Below, piece after piece: positions 11,101-20,851 of a stretch of 47,294 bases of DNA. The DNA lies in IMG/VR virus record IMGVR_UViG_3300032722_000035, positions 1 to 47,294 of that record; one strand, 5' to 3'. Positions within the stretch are counted from its first letter, which is position 1. Each line of letters opens with the position of its first letter. The notes below the pieces were generated by a model that was not told the DNA's origin, ran no database searches, and saw only the letters and a list, made by a program, of their open reading frames with translations. The stretch is from a virus. The position numbers and the translations under genes are program-made.

Positions 11101-14100
11101 TATCCACTACCCATTTGGCTAATGTTGTTATCTAAATCTTGATAGTTAGCAAGATCAAATATAGTTAAATCAACATCATTAATATTAACATAACCGGCAG
11201 TAGGAATATCATTATCATAATTACTATGCGAAGTTCTACTTAATGCAATATTACCAGTATAACTACCTTCCGATTTATACAATTGGTTTGAATTAAAAAT
11301 AGTAATACCATTACCGGTATTATTATTAATTCCTGCAACAAATTGTGCAATTGAAGGATTTACACCAAATGCTTTTTCGTCTAACGGAATTTCTATATAC
11401 GGGTTACTATCAAGAGCACCGTACTCGCCAACACGCATTGCCCATTCTTCGTAGAATGCTATTTCACTACTTAAATTATCAAATGTAGCAGTAAGCATTT
11501 GGTTAACTGCATTGGCAGAACCTTTTTGTGCAATAAAACCTTTATAAAACTCAATTTGAGTAGTTTCACTTAGACCTAAATCACTTAAATATTGTCTTGG
11601 TTTAAAACCGATCAATGCATGACTATATTCTATTTGATCTTTATCTTTAATCTCGCCATAACTATCATAGTATGATTGTGATTCAACTGCTAATGTTGCA
11701 AAGTTAGGCAAAAGACCTGTTTGTATTTGCGTGCGATTAAGTTGTTGCCAGAATTGAAATTGGAATTCTGGATTAGCAATAATATTTTGCAATGCAGTAT
11801 AATATTGATTTTTATATTGAACTATATCACCTTTAAGATAATCAGTTCCTTGATCCCATATATCAATTTCTCCACTGCTATAAATGAATCCCGGTGCACT
11901 TAAACTACCGTTCCATAAAGCAGTTTTTTGTCCAATTAATTTTAAACGATATTGTCTATTACCAGTTTCTGGTTGATAGATAACATCGTTAAACACTGTT
12001 GTGTTATCAAATACTAATACATGCTCGTATTGGACTAGATTAATTTCAACATACCCAATTACACTGGCACTATCATTTAACGTTAATTTAAATGTATTTG
12101 GACTACGCAGTACGTCATAATTATTATTCTTAACAAGACCGAAGTTTTGGTCTAAAACCTTGCTTCCGTATTGGCTATCTTCGATGCCGTCAGTAATTGC
12201 ACTAATACTAATAGCATTTAACACATTAGCTACAGGACTCAATACAATAATACTACCATTTGACCAACCCTGTTGTGTCCAGAATAAAAATTCTTTAGAA
12301 CTTAGTGTCCAATTACGTATTTCTCCTAATTGCGGATCCGAATCGGTAAATGTAAATCCTTGTGCAATTAAATAACGTTCATAACTAATAAGGAAATCTA
12401 CAACCTGTTGTTGTGTTGTAAATTCATATCCATAAGGCACAGTTAATTTTAAATTTTGATAATCTTTGAAAACCGTTGCAGTGTTGTTTAATACTGAAAT
12501 TCCAACAGCATTAGAATTAATTTCACTAGGAATAATTGTAAAGTACGGATCATTTAGATTGTATCCGCGAATACTATAACCATTTTCAGTTTTTTCAACA
12601 ATTACAGCACTATATGTTAATGTCTGTATAGGTGTTGATTTGTATAGATATACACTGTAGTTTTCATTAGGTACCACAATACTATTACTGGTACTTGCTG
12701 GACTTACTTGTTCAGCTAATACTTGTAAATATTTTTGGTCAGTGAATCCACCTGCTTTATATGCTAATTCAACTTTATAATTTTGCAATAAAGGTGTGAT
12801 ATAACTTGCAGGATTAATTCCTTGACTGGTTAAATAATCTGCAATCCAGTTTATATAACCTGCACCACGATATGGTGTGCCTGATGTTGTATCACCATTA
12901 AAATCTACATCAAATTGAGTTAGATGTTGATTTGTATTAGAAGTTAGATATTGACCTATTGTGTAGTTATATGTATAATTGTAAGTATCTGCCAACAAGC
13001 CAAAGAATCTGCCAGGTTTAGCTACAGCTAATGCTAATTGAACAGCATAAGGAAAATCACTACTATTACGCCAAGCATATTCTACAGGCCCATATTGACC
13101 CACTGACCACGAATTACCTGCTTTAATTGAGTTAAATGATGCCGTTAATATTGCTGCCGGACTTAATAAATTGCCATTATCATCTACAGGAATAATTTGG
13201 CTTAGTCCTGTACGCACATAGTTTGAATCAATACCTTGACGCGGGCCGAATCTAATCATTCCTGCTTCTAAGTCGTCCCATAATAATTTATTACCGCCTG
13301 TGTAAGGTGCAGGACCATAAAACTCTACCCACCAGCTTGGCATTGCTGTGAATCCTAGCATCTCCCACGGCGTTAGATGCGGACGGAATGTATCGTAGAA
13401 GTATTGATAACATGCTCTCCAGCTACCCGGTAATCGTTCTCCGTTAATACGGTCAACAAAATTACTATAATTCCATGTAAATGCATCACTGCTATCAAAT
13501 GTTTCATTAGTAGAGAAATCTAATTTATTGTTTCCTAACCAGTGTAGGAAACTTTGCGATACAATCTGAGTAGTTTCAGCTAATGCATAGTCAGTTGTTC
13601 TAAATTTGCCAGGAATTACTGATAAAATATCTTCATATGTGCCTACGTCAGGTAGTTTAATATTATTGTAGATACGTAATTCAAGTTCTAATAAGAAACT
13701 ATCGCGATAGTCGTTAAATGCAGGAGTAATACTACCGTCATGGCCACGAATAACATTGATACCTTGTATGTTAGTTGTCGGATCAACGTATCTATATGTG
13801 TCATCTAGAAACATTTCAGGAATAAATTTTGGCCATAATCCTAATTTAGTAGGTGTTTCTGGAACAAATGCACCATCAGTATTTGCGTATTCTACTATGG
13901 TAATTACATCGCCAACATTAAAATTAGTTAACCAAACTTGATTTACAATATCATAAAACGTCACAGAAGGTCTGTCAGTTCTAAAATTAAAATCAATACC
14001 AACAACTAATTGTTCACCATTTAAGTAAACTAACACAGCAAGATTGCTTAGTTGTTGGTTATTGAAAATAGTCGTAAGTTCGTAATCAGTGGTTAACGGA

Positions 14101-17100
14101 TCAAATACTGTATAAGTTAATGTATTTTTCAATGTACCATACGGTACCATATCACTGTAATACCACGGAAATGATTTATTTTTAATACTGTTAATTGTTG
14201 TTAAAATTAAATCAACACTAGATACTGGATCATTTGGATCAATACCATTTAATGACGCACTCAAGTTTAAAAATTTATTTTTAAATTTAGTATATTCTTG
14301 TTGCGCATATCTAGTAGCATCAATAAAGTTAGCGGTATTATCCAATAAAAATATTGCGCTATGCGGTACTGGGGCACTATTTTGTAAAATTGTGCCACCT
14401 TGTGAATTAATTTCGATATCTCGAAGATTGCTAGATCCCAATACATTGCCGACTACCGTTGTACTATTTTGTGCCAGTGCAACTAAGTGGTTTCTTATTT
14501 GACCTAAAGTCATTGTTGATATATCAGTATTTTGTGCATTTAATTCTAAGTTAGTAGGAATTTGATAAGATCCTATTTTACTTACTTCAGAACTATAAAC
14601 TAATATATCGATTTTATCGCCTTCGTCCGGTACTGAAATTACTCTAATATCAATGTTTGCACCAGCATCTGGTGCAGTAGCAAATAATATAGTTGACCCA
14701 GAAACACCAAATTGTAATGGTGTTTGGACAATATTATCAACAATAACTACAACACCATTAACAGTATTGCCGTTAGTAACAGTAAATGTTTTAGTTACGC
14801 CGTCACCAGTAAATGTTTGATCAATAGTCAAACGCACACTATTACCGATATATAGCCATTGTGATTGTTCTAAGTATGTGTAGTTATGATAAACTTTTAG
14901 ATACGGAATAGATGCTTGTGTATCTGGTGTAACATCAATCGGAAATACACTATTAATGCCATTAGCGATATATCCAATTAACTGATATTGTTTTGTATAT
15001 TCTACAACAGTTTGCCATGTATTTCTAGGCTCTAACGTATTAGCATCAACTATTGTTTGTAAAAATCCCGACGAAACATCCATAGTAGTCACTAATGAAT
15101 CTACATAATTAAATGTATCTGTACTAAAATAAGTTTGAAATTCCATCTCACCTTGAGTTGTTAAATTTCTATAACTTAATGGAAATCCTAATACAGGATC
15201 ATTAACACCGGCACTAGATTTTAAATATCCAAATAATTGCGTTCCAGCAAATGTACTTCTGTTATATGTAGAAAAACTTTTACCAGTTGAATCAAATACA
15301 TCAAATAATGGCGGTTGTTGTAGTCCAGTTTTTTGTTGACTATCATTCCAATTTACACCATCATACCACCACTGGCTACCTGCATATTTGCCCTGTAATA
15401 CTACTAATGTATCGTATGCTGATGCAACTCCATCATCAGCTAATGTTAAGTCGATATATTGAGTACCTGTTGGTAATCCATTTTCATCAACTTGGTATTG
15501 AACTAGATTAACTACATAAATTCTATTTTTAACCAACGGATCAATGTCATTAGCAAATAATACTCGAAGGCCATCAGTTACTGTAATACCAAATGCTTCT
15601 GTTAACGGTTGTCCTTGTAATTGCGTAAAGGCATCCAATGTAGTAGTATCTAAAATGTCAATTGGTTGCTTACCGATGCGCCCATAATTTAATAATAAGA
15701 TGTCAGGATTAAACTGTATAATAGGACGAGTTGCACGTAAAGATTGATCAAATACCGGAACTGTGTTATTATATGCTGCTGTATCAGTAATAACCTGTCT
15801 ATGAAACCAGCGATTATTGCGTGACCATGCATTAAGATCAACACTACTACGATTAATAGTAATATAATCAGGAAATATTTCGTCCGGATAATTTAATGCC
15901 AATTCATTATGGTATGCTTCTGGAGTTACTAATAGATTTACATCTACTAAACGAATACCGTTAGCTGATCCTACTTCTTCAACATAATATTGATTATTTT
16001 GATATGTTGAAGGAGTCACGTCAGTGCCAAATTGAATTTTTAGACCTGTAGTAAATTGTACTCCATTAGGGCTGGTATAATTTAATTTACCTAAAATATC
16101 GTTTTCGACATCAATTGACCAATTACTAAATTCTACTAATTTAATCGAATCGTTAATATCAGAATTTATACCATCTTGTATGTACAAAACATTTGCACTT
16201 GCTGTAATTAATGGTACTTGGTGAAAGAACCCATCATAATCTTTATAAAAATCTTTATTTGCATTTACAAGTCCGTAGCGAACATAAACCTTTTGGTTAA
16301 CCGCTACATCTTGAATATATACTAATCTAATTAGTTTGTCAGTTACTCCAGGAACCGTTACAAGTTTTACTTGCCAAATTCCATATTGTTCAGAATCCGG
16401 AACTACTGTGCCTGCGTCATATCCTGGAATAGTAGCCTGTGTTATTGGATCAATAACAGCAGGAGCAGTCCAAATATTTTGTTGATTTTCTAATAACCCT
16501 TGATTTGCAAATATTAAATATTTTCCATCTAAGGTGCCTGTGATACCACCGTATTGTGGGAATGCCGCAAGGAATTGACTTATAAATTGGTTTTCTAAAT
16601 CTGAATATGCTAATGGAGTTGCATAATCTACATTATATATTGTAGGCATAGACAAATATACATCTTGTGCCGTTGATTGTGGTACTTGAAACGTGATAAC
16701 ACCAGAGTCGGTGCCGTTGTTTGTTACACCTAATACATCACGTGAACTAATAGTAGGAGTTGCAGATAACACTCCGCTGGTTCCTAATTGAGATTGAATC
16801 CAAAAAGGATACCCAGGTTGGTTGACTACAAAAGTATATGTACCACCACGTGCAAATGTTAATGAGTTATCAACTTCTCCTTCGGATGTAAACACATATT
16901 GGTTATTGGTTGTATCACGTGTTACTACCCAGGTTTTTGTTAATTCAATGCCTGTGGTATCGACCATTACAGGATCAGGTCCATTAGGTAACCAATAGTA
17001 TTGGCTGAAGTTAACAAACTTATCAAAACTAATTAATGGGTCAAAACTATAATATTCACTATCAAATAGTCTACTATGATTATTAACAATACCACCGTAA

Positions 17101-17393
17101 TATTTGATTTTATTTAATAGATCAGGATAGCTACTAAAGAAAGAAATATTATTCTGTAAATCACGAACAACTACACTTGGTTCAAGTTGATAATTTTGTC
17201 TATCACTGGTATATTCTGTGATATAACTATCCCCTGTCTTATATGTAGGAGCAAATTTTCTACCAATATATCCATATAATGTTGTTAAGTTAGGTTCACT
17301 AACTAATTGATCCATTGTAGCTGATAGAAATTTTTGATTAGTATCAGATTGGAATATTACAGGAAGAAAATTTAAAGTTTTTATAGCTGCCAT
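5190..17393 (-). CDS. Giant baseplate protein (4067 aa) in the gp7 position, with a seven-bladed FG-GAP beta-propeller
   Basis: This single frame encodes 4067 residues, about four times T4 gp7 (1032 aa). It follows gp25 and gp6 directly, the place gp7 holds in T4. The N-terminal ~120 residues (NFLPVIFQSDTNQKFL, YIGRKFAP, DRQNYQLEPSVVVRD) resemble large structural proteins of aquatic T4-like phages. Between about residues 2265 and 2910 there are seven FG-GAP-type repeats: GFGSSV, GFGTTV, AFGSSI, QFGYAL, AFGTSL, FFGSKV and EFGYAL, most followed some 10-20 residues later by a GAP-like turn (VGAPN, VGAPG, VGAPY, TAPGS). Around residues 3580-3680 lie two PGYGY/PGSGY Gly-rich repeats. A recurring beta module appears near residues 858-920, 1100-1170, 2420-2490 and 2560-2620. 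Likely a baseplate wedge or periphery protein with adhesive outgrowths; the gp7 assignment is positional. The stop is TAG. Confidence 0.65.
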   Translation of the reverse strand: MAAIKTLNFLPVIFQSDTNQKFLSATMDQLVSEPNLTTLYGYIGRKFAPTYKTGDSYITEYTSDRQNYQLEPSVVVRDLQNNISFFSSYPDLLNKIKYYGGIVNNHSRLFDSEYYSFDPLISFDKFVNFSQYYWLPNGPDPVMVDTTGIELTKTWVVTRDTTNNQYVFTSEGEVDNSLTFARGGTYTFVVNQPGYPFWIQSQLGTSGVLSATPTISSRDVLGVTNNGTDSGVITFQVPQSTAQDVYLSMPTIYNVDYATPLAYSDLENQFISQFLAAFPQYGGITGTLDGKYLIFANQGLLENQQNIWTAPAVIDPITQATIPGYDAGTVVPDSEQYGIWQVKLVTVPGVTDKLIRLVYIQDVAVNQKVYVRYGLVNANKDFYKDYDGFFHQVPLITASANVLYIQDGINSDINDSIKLVEFSNWSIDVENDILGKLNYTSPNGVQFTTGLKIQFGTDVTPSTYQNNQYYVEEVGSANGIRLVDVNLLVTPEAYHNELALNYPDEIFPDYITINRSSVDLNAWSRNNRWFHRQVITDTAAYNNTVPVFDQSLRATRPIIQFNPDILLLNYGRIGKQPIDILDTTTLDAFTQLQGQPLTEAFGITVTDGLRVLFANDIDPLVKNRIYVVNLVQYQVDENGLPTGTQYIDLTLADDGVASAYDTLVVLQGKYAGSQWWYDGVNWNDSQQKTGLQQPPLFDVFDSTGKSFSTYNRSTFAGTQLFGYLKSSAGVNDPVLGFPLSYRNLTTQGEMEFQTYFSTDTFNYVDSLVTTMDVSSGFLQTIVDANTLEPRNTWQTVVEYTKQYQLIGYIANGINSVFPIDVTPDTQASIPYLKVYHNYTYLEQSQWLYIGNSVRLTIDQTFTGDGVTKTFTVTNGNTVNGVVVIVDNIVQTPLQFGVSGSTILFATAPDAGANIDIRVISVPDEGDKIDILVYSSEVSKIGSYQIPTNLELNAQNTDISTMTLGQIRNHLVALAQNSTTVVGNVLGSSNLRDIEINSQGGTILQNSAPVPHSAIFLLDNTANFIDATRYAQQEYTKFKNKFLNLSASLNGIDPNDPVSSVDLILTTINSIKNKSFPWYYSDMVPYGTLKNTLTYTVFDPLTTDYELTTIFNNQQLSNLAVLVYLNGEQLVVGIDFNFRTDRPSVTFYDIVNQVWLTNFNVGDVITIVEYANTDGAFVPETPTKLGLWPKFIPEMFLDDTYRYVDPTTNIQGINVIRGHDGSITPAFNDYRDSFLLELELRIYNNIKLPDVGTYEDILSVIPGKFRTTDYALAETTQIVSQSFLHWLGNNKLDFSTNETFDSSDAFTWNYSNFVDRINGERLPGSWRACYQYFYDTFRPHLTPWEMLGFTAMPSWWVEFYGPAPYTGGNKLLWDDLEAGMIRFGPRQGIDSNYVRTGLSQIIPVDDNGNLLSPAAILTASFNSIKAGNSWSVGQYGPVEYAWRNSSDFPYAVQLALAVAKPGRFFGLLADTYNYTYNYTIGQYLTSNTNQHLTQFDVDFNGDTTSGTPYRGAGYINWIADYLTSQGINPASYITPLLQNYKVELAYKAGGFTDQKYLQVLAEQVSPASTSNSIVVPNENYSVYLYKSTPIQTLTYSAVIVEKTENGYSIRGYNLNDPYFTIIPSEINSNAVGISVLNNTATVFKDYQNLKLTVPYGYEFTTQQQVVDFLISYERYLIAQGFTFTDSDPQLGEIRNWTLSSKEFLFWTQQGWSNGSIIVLSPVANVLNAISISAITDGIEDSQYGSKVLDQNFGLVKNNNYDVLRSPNTFKLTLNDSASVIGYVEINLVQYEHVLVFDNTTVFNDVIYQPETGNRQYRLKLIGQKTALWNGSLSAPGFIYSSGEIDIWDQGTDYLKGDIVQYKNQYYTALQNIIANPEFQFQFWQQLNRTQIQTGLLPNFATLAVESQSYYDSYGEIKDKDQIEYSHALIGFKPRQYLSDLGLSETTQIEFYKGFIAQKGSANAVNQMLTATFDNLSSEIAFYEEWAMRVGEYGALDSNPYIEIPLDEKAFGVNPSIAQFVAGINNNTGNGITIFNSNQLYKSEGSYTGNIALSRTSHSNYDNDIPTAGYVNINDVDLTIFDLANYQDLDNNISQMGSGYRIWVAKDFTQNWNVYRVTETNNGITTVSNSLNGYVTFTTSSPHQLTLTQVFIVQNFNSAFDGFYQVYKIVDDYNVMVAYSGDTSKLTTLSGSGLLLVLDSLRFTYMEDARIFGLTNPPNGWQVGEKIWIDDDAATTSTQGQPFTTVSGTWKVYEKAHPWTLQQPLTKNTNEYFSNDGFGSSVKMSADNMVIVSGSPTSGNTGIVNTFLKDYQGNYNENLSLIPDAGNVITPTSGFGTTVDLAQDALNNTILAVGAPSSYNNLGYVYIYNKPSAAYKFAKAQVIVGNVASTNDAFGSSIAFNQDGEWMFVGAPNNNKVYAYGLNRFVPVQSTIISVPSSTAALTLPFTPYATNDATSLLITSNSRTFIPNIDYTLSGKIVYFTALLSASDITIVQQPYYSLVTTLTIPTSNVNSQFGYALSSSFDGAQMAVGAPGDTVTDANGINQPGAGSVWVYDRVIEAFNTTGAQVYTTKNTIANIYKVTLDGIEVNDYFVSSANTITFVSPPPVGHILYIEVNQFNLLEQLVGVDSLQGGLQAIQANAAFGTSLTICSNNCAIYVGAPYYSNGLEHNSGAVWKFHNRGRLYGTNTGYQLNPVFTTGDTIRLNNFEVTVANISTPSSNVASLNDLVTNINDADILGISAVNQGGYLRLNSDVTVFKDQLRIVSGVRQPGSPGVYVDADLRVFAFMQIIINPYGMSGEFFGSKVKLASSAYMLVIGSGRGTTKADTTYDVLTTASGTIFDHHSTRWLDAIPSSGSVYIYELYDDPRNVVEHPGRYQFAQQLNPGSLVPGAEFGYALDIEGQYITVTAPGSTVNGEPTGTGTIYVFQNPTLERGWNLIRYQQDKVDVDSISRIYLYNSLSNQILENLQFIDPAKGKILGQAEQEISFKTEYDPAIYNRGSNPAADINTNVYWGTMQVGKVWWNLSQVRYIDYEQDTLTYRSINWGNLFPGSVIEINEWVQSSVLPSKYVANGGDGVPKYADDSAYVEIITVDPITDIIGSVYYFWVTGKTTVDPNNTERSIPTTSIQDIILNPKNQGIAYAAVIQNSAIILYNVGSYLSAKNTILHLDYQLLINTNIIHSEYQLVQKGKPNGIIPDRVVNKLIDSLAGIDNQGAAVPDPGLSLANSYGISIRPRQSMFVDRLTALSELIAYVNSIFVINPITEEFNLTALNDQEPVPNAKLNAYDLSIDTDAELAYINVNGLTPGYVVLVLNDSTQDGLWVLYQLQEDLTWGIYQVQSYKNSLYWSYIDWYATGYSSGTKPTYSVSTQVDALKLSLAIGDIVKVNNSDRGGWILLLVESTAPTFTTVGIQNGTIQLDSSLSDFANNEIGFGNQGFSTNRYDQNPNIEIRSIVTAIKDTIFINQLEGNFNNLFFILINYLLTEQTYVDWLFKSSFISVVHQLRTLSQFPSYTPDNQTYYQDYIDEVKPYRTKVREYLINYSGSDTFNGSITDFDLPSYYDTSTITSIFRSPSGEYPYTAEDEATWQTFPYNQWYQNRTLQVDSILIENPGYGYTTPPSITIVGGGATAGGATANCYIDGNTGEITAINVITPGSGYVTTPTIIINGSANIAATAYATLKNYQVRSFDTTIKFDRITYSSTVQDWQPNTAYTAGTIVSYASSEGNTSIRSAYQVTEDITTGAIFNPLDYTVLSANSFSNANDRIIGYYQPSASMPARDLTQLVPGVDYPGVQVLGADFDLNPNYGSLFGGILDNIDYDDNGSPILSQASLDTIIQSQFTDAALGTRAEDINVDGGAYVDQYASHAPEELVPGIVFDTLDMRIYTKINSGANVIAYRVFNNMLNQTSYLRISTAYTTTLSANLALTDTTISVVNASALTPPSIANNTPGVVFIGGERITYWTIDLVNNVLGQIRRGTQGTAAVSLYTSGTSVIDGGIDQNIVGSSNYSWTPTVNVTDTTTSSNTYTFIANVTYTRNYANVFYNHGISTAIDGTGLTGSTTPAALFLKAYPIS

Positions 17394-17420
17394 CGTTATA
17401 TCTCAAAGGTTATATAGTAT

Positions 17421-20400
17421 TTAAGCCAACGCAATTTGGTTGATTTGTGCCGCAGTAATCGCAGTAATAATTTCCACATTATCTACTGTAGCTGCACTGG
17501 TAATGATTTCATTCACATTACAATTAACCTGCATTAAACTACCAAACACACTCGATTCACTAACAGGAACAATAATAATACTCGAAATATTTGGAGCCAA
17601 TGTAGTATGTAGATATGCCGATAATTCACTAAAATAGAATGTTTCACCAAAATCCCAATTGTCAACAGAAAAATAATTATTAATTGCTGCAATCACACTG
17701 GTTTGTATATCATAGTCACTGATAACAATGTTAGGATTTTTAATAACTTTAAATGTTGCCTGCAGAGAAGTATCTGCTTTTGCTCCAAACAATGGCTTGA
17801 ATGCCGCCGGATTATAGATGATAGTATCACTAATAGTTTTATAATTATCTAAGGTATTGTATGATAAATCTAAATCTTCACTTGTAGGAGCAGTAGGTTC
17901 AGTAATAGTATTTGATGTATCTTGTATCCATGCAATATAATCTGTAGAATATTGTTTTGTTAAGATGTATAAGTCAATAATATTATTTGGACTTGGATCA
18001 ATACGGCGATTATTCGGACTATTGTGTCTATATTGGAAATATAAATTTTGTCGTCCTACTTTAGCTGTATATCCAGTAACTGGATTTAATGTATACACAG
18101 AACCGTTTACTGATAATTGATAGAATGCATCATCACTTGTTAGATAAAATAATTGTCCGTTAGTGTATAAAGTAGCTGCAATTTGTGCTGATTGAAAATC
18201 AGGGTATCTTGAAACAATAGTACTATTATCAACAGGAGTTTGTACTACAAAGTTATCATATCCTGTTGATGCATATAGATATACATATTTTTCAGTAGTA
18301 TTAACTGTTGGATTTACTAATAACTCAAATAATTCAGGATTATCTGGGATGCCGTCGTTGTTAGTATCTGGGAATGTTACTAAAATCCTATTAGGATCTT
18401 GATACCCATCAACTTCTGTAATACTGTCATATACATACCAGATATAATCTAAAGCCAATGGATTAGCATCATCGGAATTACTATTTGTTTTTAATATTTT
18501 AATTTGATCATACACTGTTAATCCTGTTGTAGCATCAAATATCTTAACTGAATTATCAAAGTAAAAATCTGTTTCTAATACACTTTCAAATACGTAATTC
18601 AGCCCACGATAAGTTACTGTATAGGTTTGTCCTACTGTTTGAAATAATATTAACCAGCTGGCATCTAGACTTTGTTGACTGGTATTGCCAGTATATTGTA
18701 AACTAAAATTGCTAGAATTAATATCTTGCGGTCCAATTATTTGCCAACTAGATGTTGGTACGTCATAACGTAATCCAAAATTAGAGAATGCCTGTATATA
18801 ACTTACCATCGATGTAACTAAAGAATTTGAAAATTCTACATTAAGTACAGAAAATACACGATCAGCAATTGCACCTTCAGGAAGAATCTGATTAATAGTA
18901 ATTGGACCTACACCATTAGATAAGTTACCTGCACCACCATTAGTACCATCACCTACAATTAATTCCATTGCAGCATAGATATAATATTTGTCACCACTAT
19001 TAGATGGTACACCAACTTGAATAGTATTTTGAGCATCGAAATAATTGCCAGCACCTGCATTAAATCTAACAATAGCACCTTGTACTATGTAGCTATTTGG
19101 CCCACTTATCGATGAACCTACTTGCAACAATTTACCTGTGCTATCAACAAAATATCCAGTCGAGCCGTTAGCTAAAGTAGTCGATAAATTCCAATAGATA
19201 TCTGTTAATGATATTGTAGGGAATTCAGAATAGAAAAATTGTTTAGTTGTTTGACTTTGTGCAATAGGAGCAATTTGATTATAAATTACTCTATAGATAT
19301 CCGCAGTTGTAGAATAATCAAAATTAAATGTATTGGTAAAAGGATCACGATATAGTATACCATCTTGTGCAAAGATGTTAGTACTTGAATACTTACCGGT
19401 TACATCAATAACATCTAAGTATCGACTAATACCAGAGCTTGTACGGTTAACTGCTTTAATTTTTAAAATGTCATTAAACAGTGTATAAGGTAAGATGTTA
19501 TAATCTTCACCTGTAACCATACGATTTTGTGTATAGTATTGTTGTGGTGCTTTTTGACGAATATCATCAATAGTATCACGACTTGTTGCATTAGCCACAG
19601 TATATTGCAAGCTGGCACGTATAGTGATTGTCTCTATACGTCCTGTACGGCTAACATAATTAACTGGCATAATAATGCCTTGCATTTCTGTTGGTGTAAT
19701 TTTATAATCTAATCCATTACTTACACGATAATAAACACGGAAATTACCTTGTGGAATATTTGCAAAAGATCCGTCGCCAAATACTAAATCAACCTGGTCA
19801 TTGGCACGAGTATTGATTTGATAGATATTTCTATTTGTACTTTGATTATAGATAACATTAGTGTTAGCTACTGCTGGCACTTGTGACCATAATACGCTAG
19901 GATTACCTGATGAATCTAAACTATATAACCAGATATCTGTGTTATTGATGTTATCGACATTGATACTGTATACGCGATTAGGTAAACTTTCTTGAAAAGC
20001 AACATCGATAGATTTCAATCCACCTTGTTTAAAATATGTAAAGAATCCTGTGTTAAGACTACTATTACCTAAGTTATCATTTTTGTATAAAATATTAAAC
20101 GGTAAATTAGTACGAGGAGCCGCTTCGTATATATAACTCTGGCCAGAACTTGTTGGACTAACCATTTCAAAAGCAGTCTGTGTTCCTTCTATTTGTGTAG
20201 TAAAACTATAAGTAGCTACGGTACTGGCCACTAAGCGAATTTGATATTCGTCGTTAGTAATACCGTTGATAATCTGACTGTTACTTGGTTTGCCGATAAT
20301 TTGATTAGAAACCAAACTGGCATTGATCACAGCCGTAAATTGTTCTAACCAATTATCATTGCCAGCATCGGCCCAATTAATCACAAGTCCGCTTAAATTG

Positions 20401-20804
20401 ATACCATTACTGTCATAAATTTGTTCAGTAGTACTAACACTGCTTACTTTTAGAAAACCGCTGGCCGGAATATTACGTTTAGGATTATAACTAACTAGAC
20501 GAGCAAGTTTAAGGATACTATCACGGCGTTGTGCTGTATCAATAAAATTTTCACGTGTATTTAAGTCTCCACGAAATGCAAGAGATTGACCTAAAAAAGA
20601 AATTAAATCAATTAATGCAACAAATTCGCTCGAATCAATGAAATCGTTAAAATCTTCTGGGTAATATAGTCTTAAGTAACTAACCATCGAAGCGCGAAGC
20701 GTTTCAAAATCGTAACTTTGAAAGTCTGCATTACGAAAGGTTTGATATAGTTTAGTCCAGTCTTCTGAGACTAATAAACTGGTTTGTCGTGTCGTGGTTG
20801 CCAT
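17421..20804 (-). CDS. 6: Baseplate wedge protein, gp6-like
   Basis: The 1127-residue product opens with the family signature of T4-like gp6: EDWTKLYQTFRNADFQSYDF, then YLRLYYPEDFNDFIDSSEF, LIDLISFLGQSLAFR and DLNTRENFIDTA within the first 110 residues. It is much longer than T4 gp6 (660 aa), which is usual for the aquatic relatives; the extra length is beta-rich and Asn/Thr-rich. gp6 forms the inner ring that joins wedges in the baseplate. It lies 47 bases after gp25, as in T4-like genomes. A late-promoter-like box (20825-20832) sits just upstream. Confidence 0.85.
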   Translation of the reverse strand: MATTTRQTSLLVSEDWTKLYQTFRNADFQSYDFETLRASMVSYLRLYYPEDFNDFIDSSEFVALIDLISFLGQSLAFRGDLNTRENFIDTAQRRDSILKLARLVSYNPKRNIPASGFLKVSSVSTTEQIYDSNGINLSGLVINWADAGNDNWLEQFTAVINASLVSNQIIGKPSNSQIINGITNDEYQIRLVASTVATYSFTTQIEGTQTAFEMVSPTSSGQSYIYEAAPRTNLPFNILYKNDNLGNSSLNTGFFTYFKQGGLKSIDVAFQESLPNRVYSINVDNINNTDIWLYSLDSSGNPSVLWSQVPAVANTNVIYNQSTNRNIYQINTRANDQVDLVFGDGSFANIPQGNFRVYYRVSNGLDYKITPTEMQGIIMPVNYVSRTGRIETITIRASLQYTVANATSRDTIDDIRQKAPQQYYTQNRMVTGEDYNILPYTLFNDILKIKAVNRTSSGISRYLDVIDVTGKYSSTNIFAQDGILYRDPFTNTFNFDYSTTADIYRVIYNQIAPIAQSQTTKQFFYSEFPTISLTDIYWNLSTTLANGSTGYFVDSTGKLLQVGSSISGPNSYIVQGAIVRFNAGAGNYFDAQNTIQVGVPSNSGDKYYIYAAMELIVGDGTNGGAGNLSNGVGPITINQILPEGAIADRVFSVLNVEFSNSLVTSMVSYIQAFSNFGLRYDVPTSSWQIIGPQDINSSNFSLQYTGNTSQQSLDASWLILFQTVGQTYTVTYRGLNYVFESVLETDFYFDNSVKIFDATTGLTVYDQIKILKTNSNSDDANPLALDYIWYVYDSITEVDGYQDPNRILVTFPDTNNDGIPDNPELFELLVNPTVNTTEKYVYLYASTGYDNFVVQTPVDNSTIVSRYPDFQSAQIAATLYTNGQLFYLTSDDAFYQLSVNGSVYTLNPVTGYTAKVGRQNLYFQYRHNSPNNRRIDPSPNNIIDLYILTKQYSTDYIAWIQDTSNTITEPTAPTSEDLDLSYNTLDNYKTISDTIIYNPAAFKPLFGAKADTSLQATFKVIKNPNIVISDYDIQTSVIAAINNYFSVDNWDFGETFYFSELSAYLHTTLAPNISSIIIVPVSESSVFGSLMQVNCNVNEIITSAATVDNVEIITAITAAQINQIALA

Positions 20805-20824
20805 GCTTATTTCCTGTTATAATG

Positions 20825-20832
20825 TATTTATT
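20825..20832 (-). promoter_or_regulatory. Candidate late promoter (AATAAATA) before gp6
   Basis: The minus strand reads AATAAATA in the 47-base gap between gp25 and gp6, matching NATAAATA in all fixed positions. Transcription would start about 15 bases before the gp6 ATG at 20804, with AGGAAA available as the ribosome binding site. The location is right for a late promoter that boosts gp6 and the giant protein. Activity is inferred. Confidence 0.5.
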
Positions 20833-20851
20833 ATAAGGAAAAAGTGGGTAG

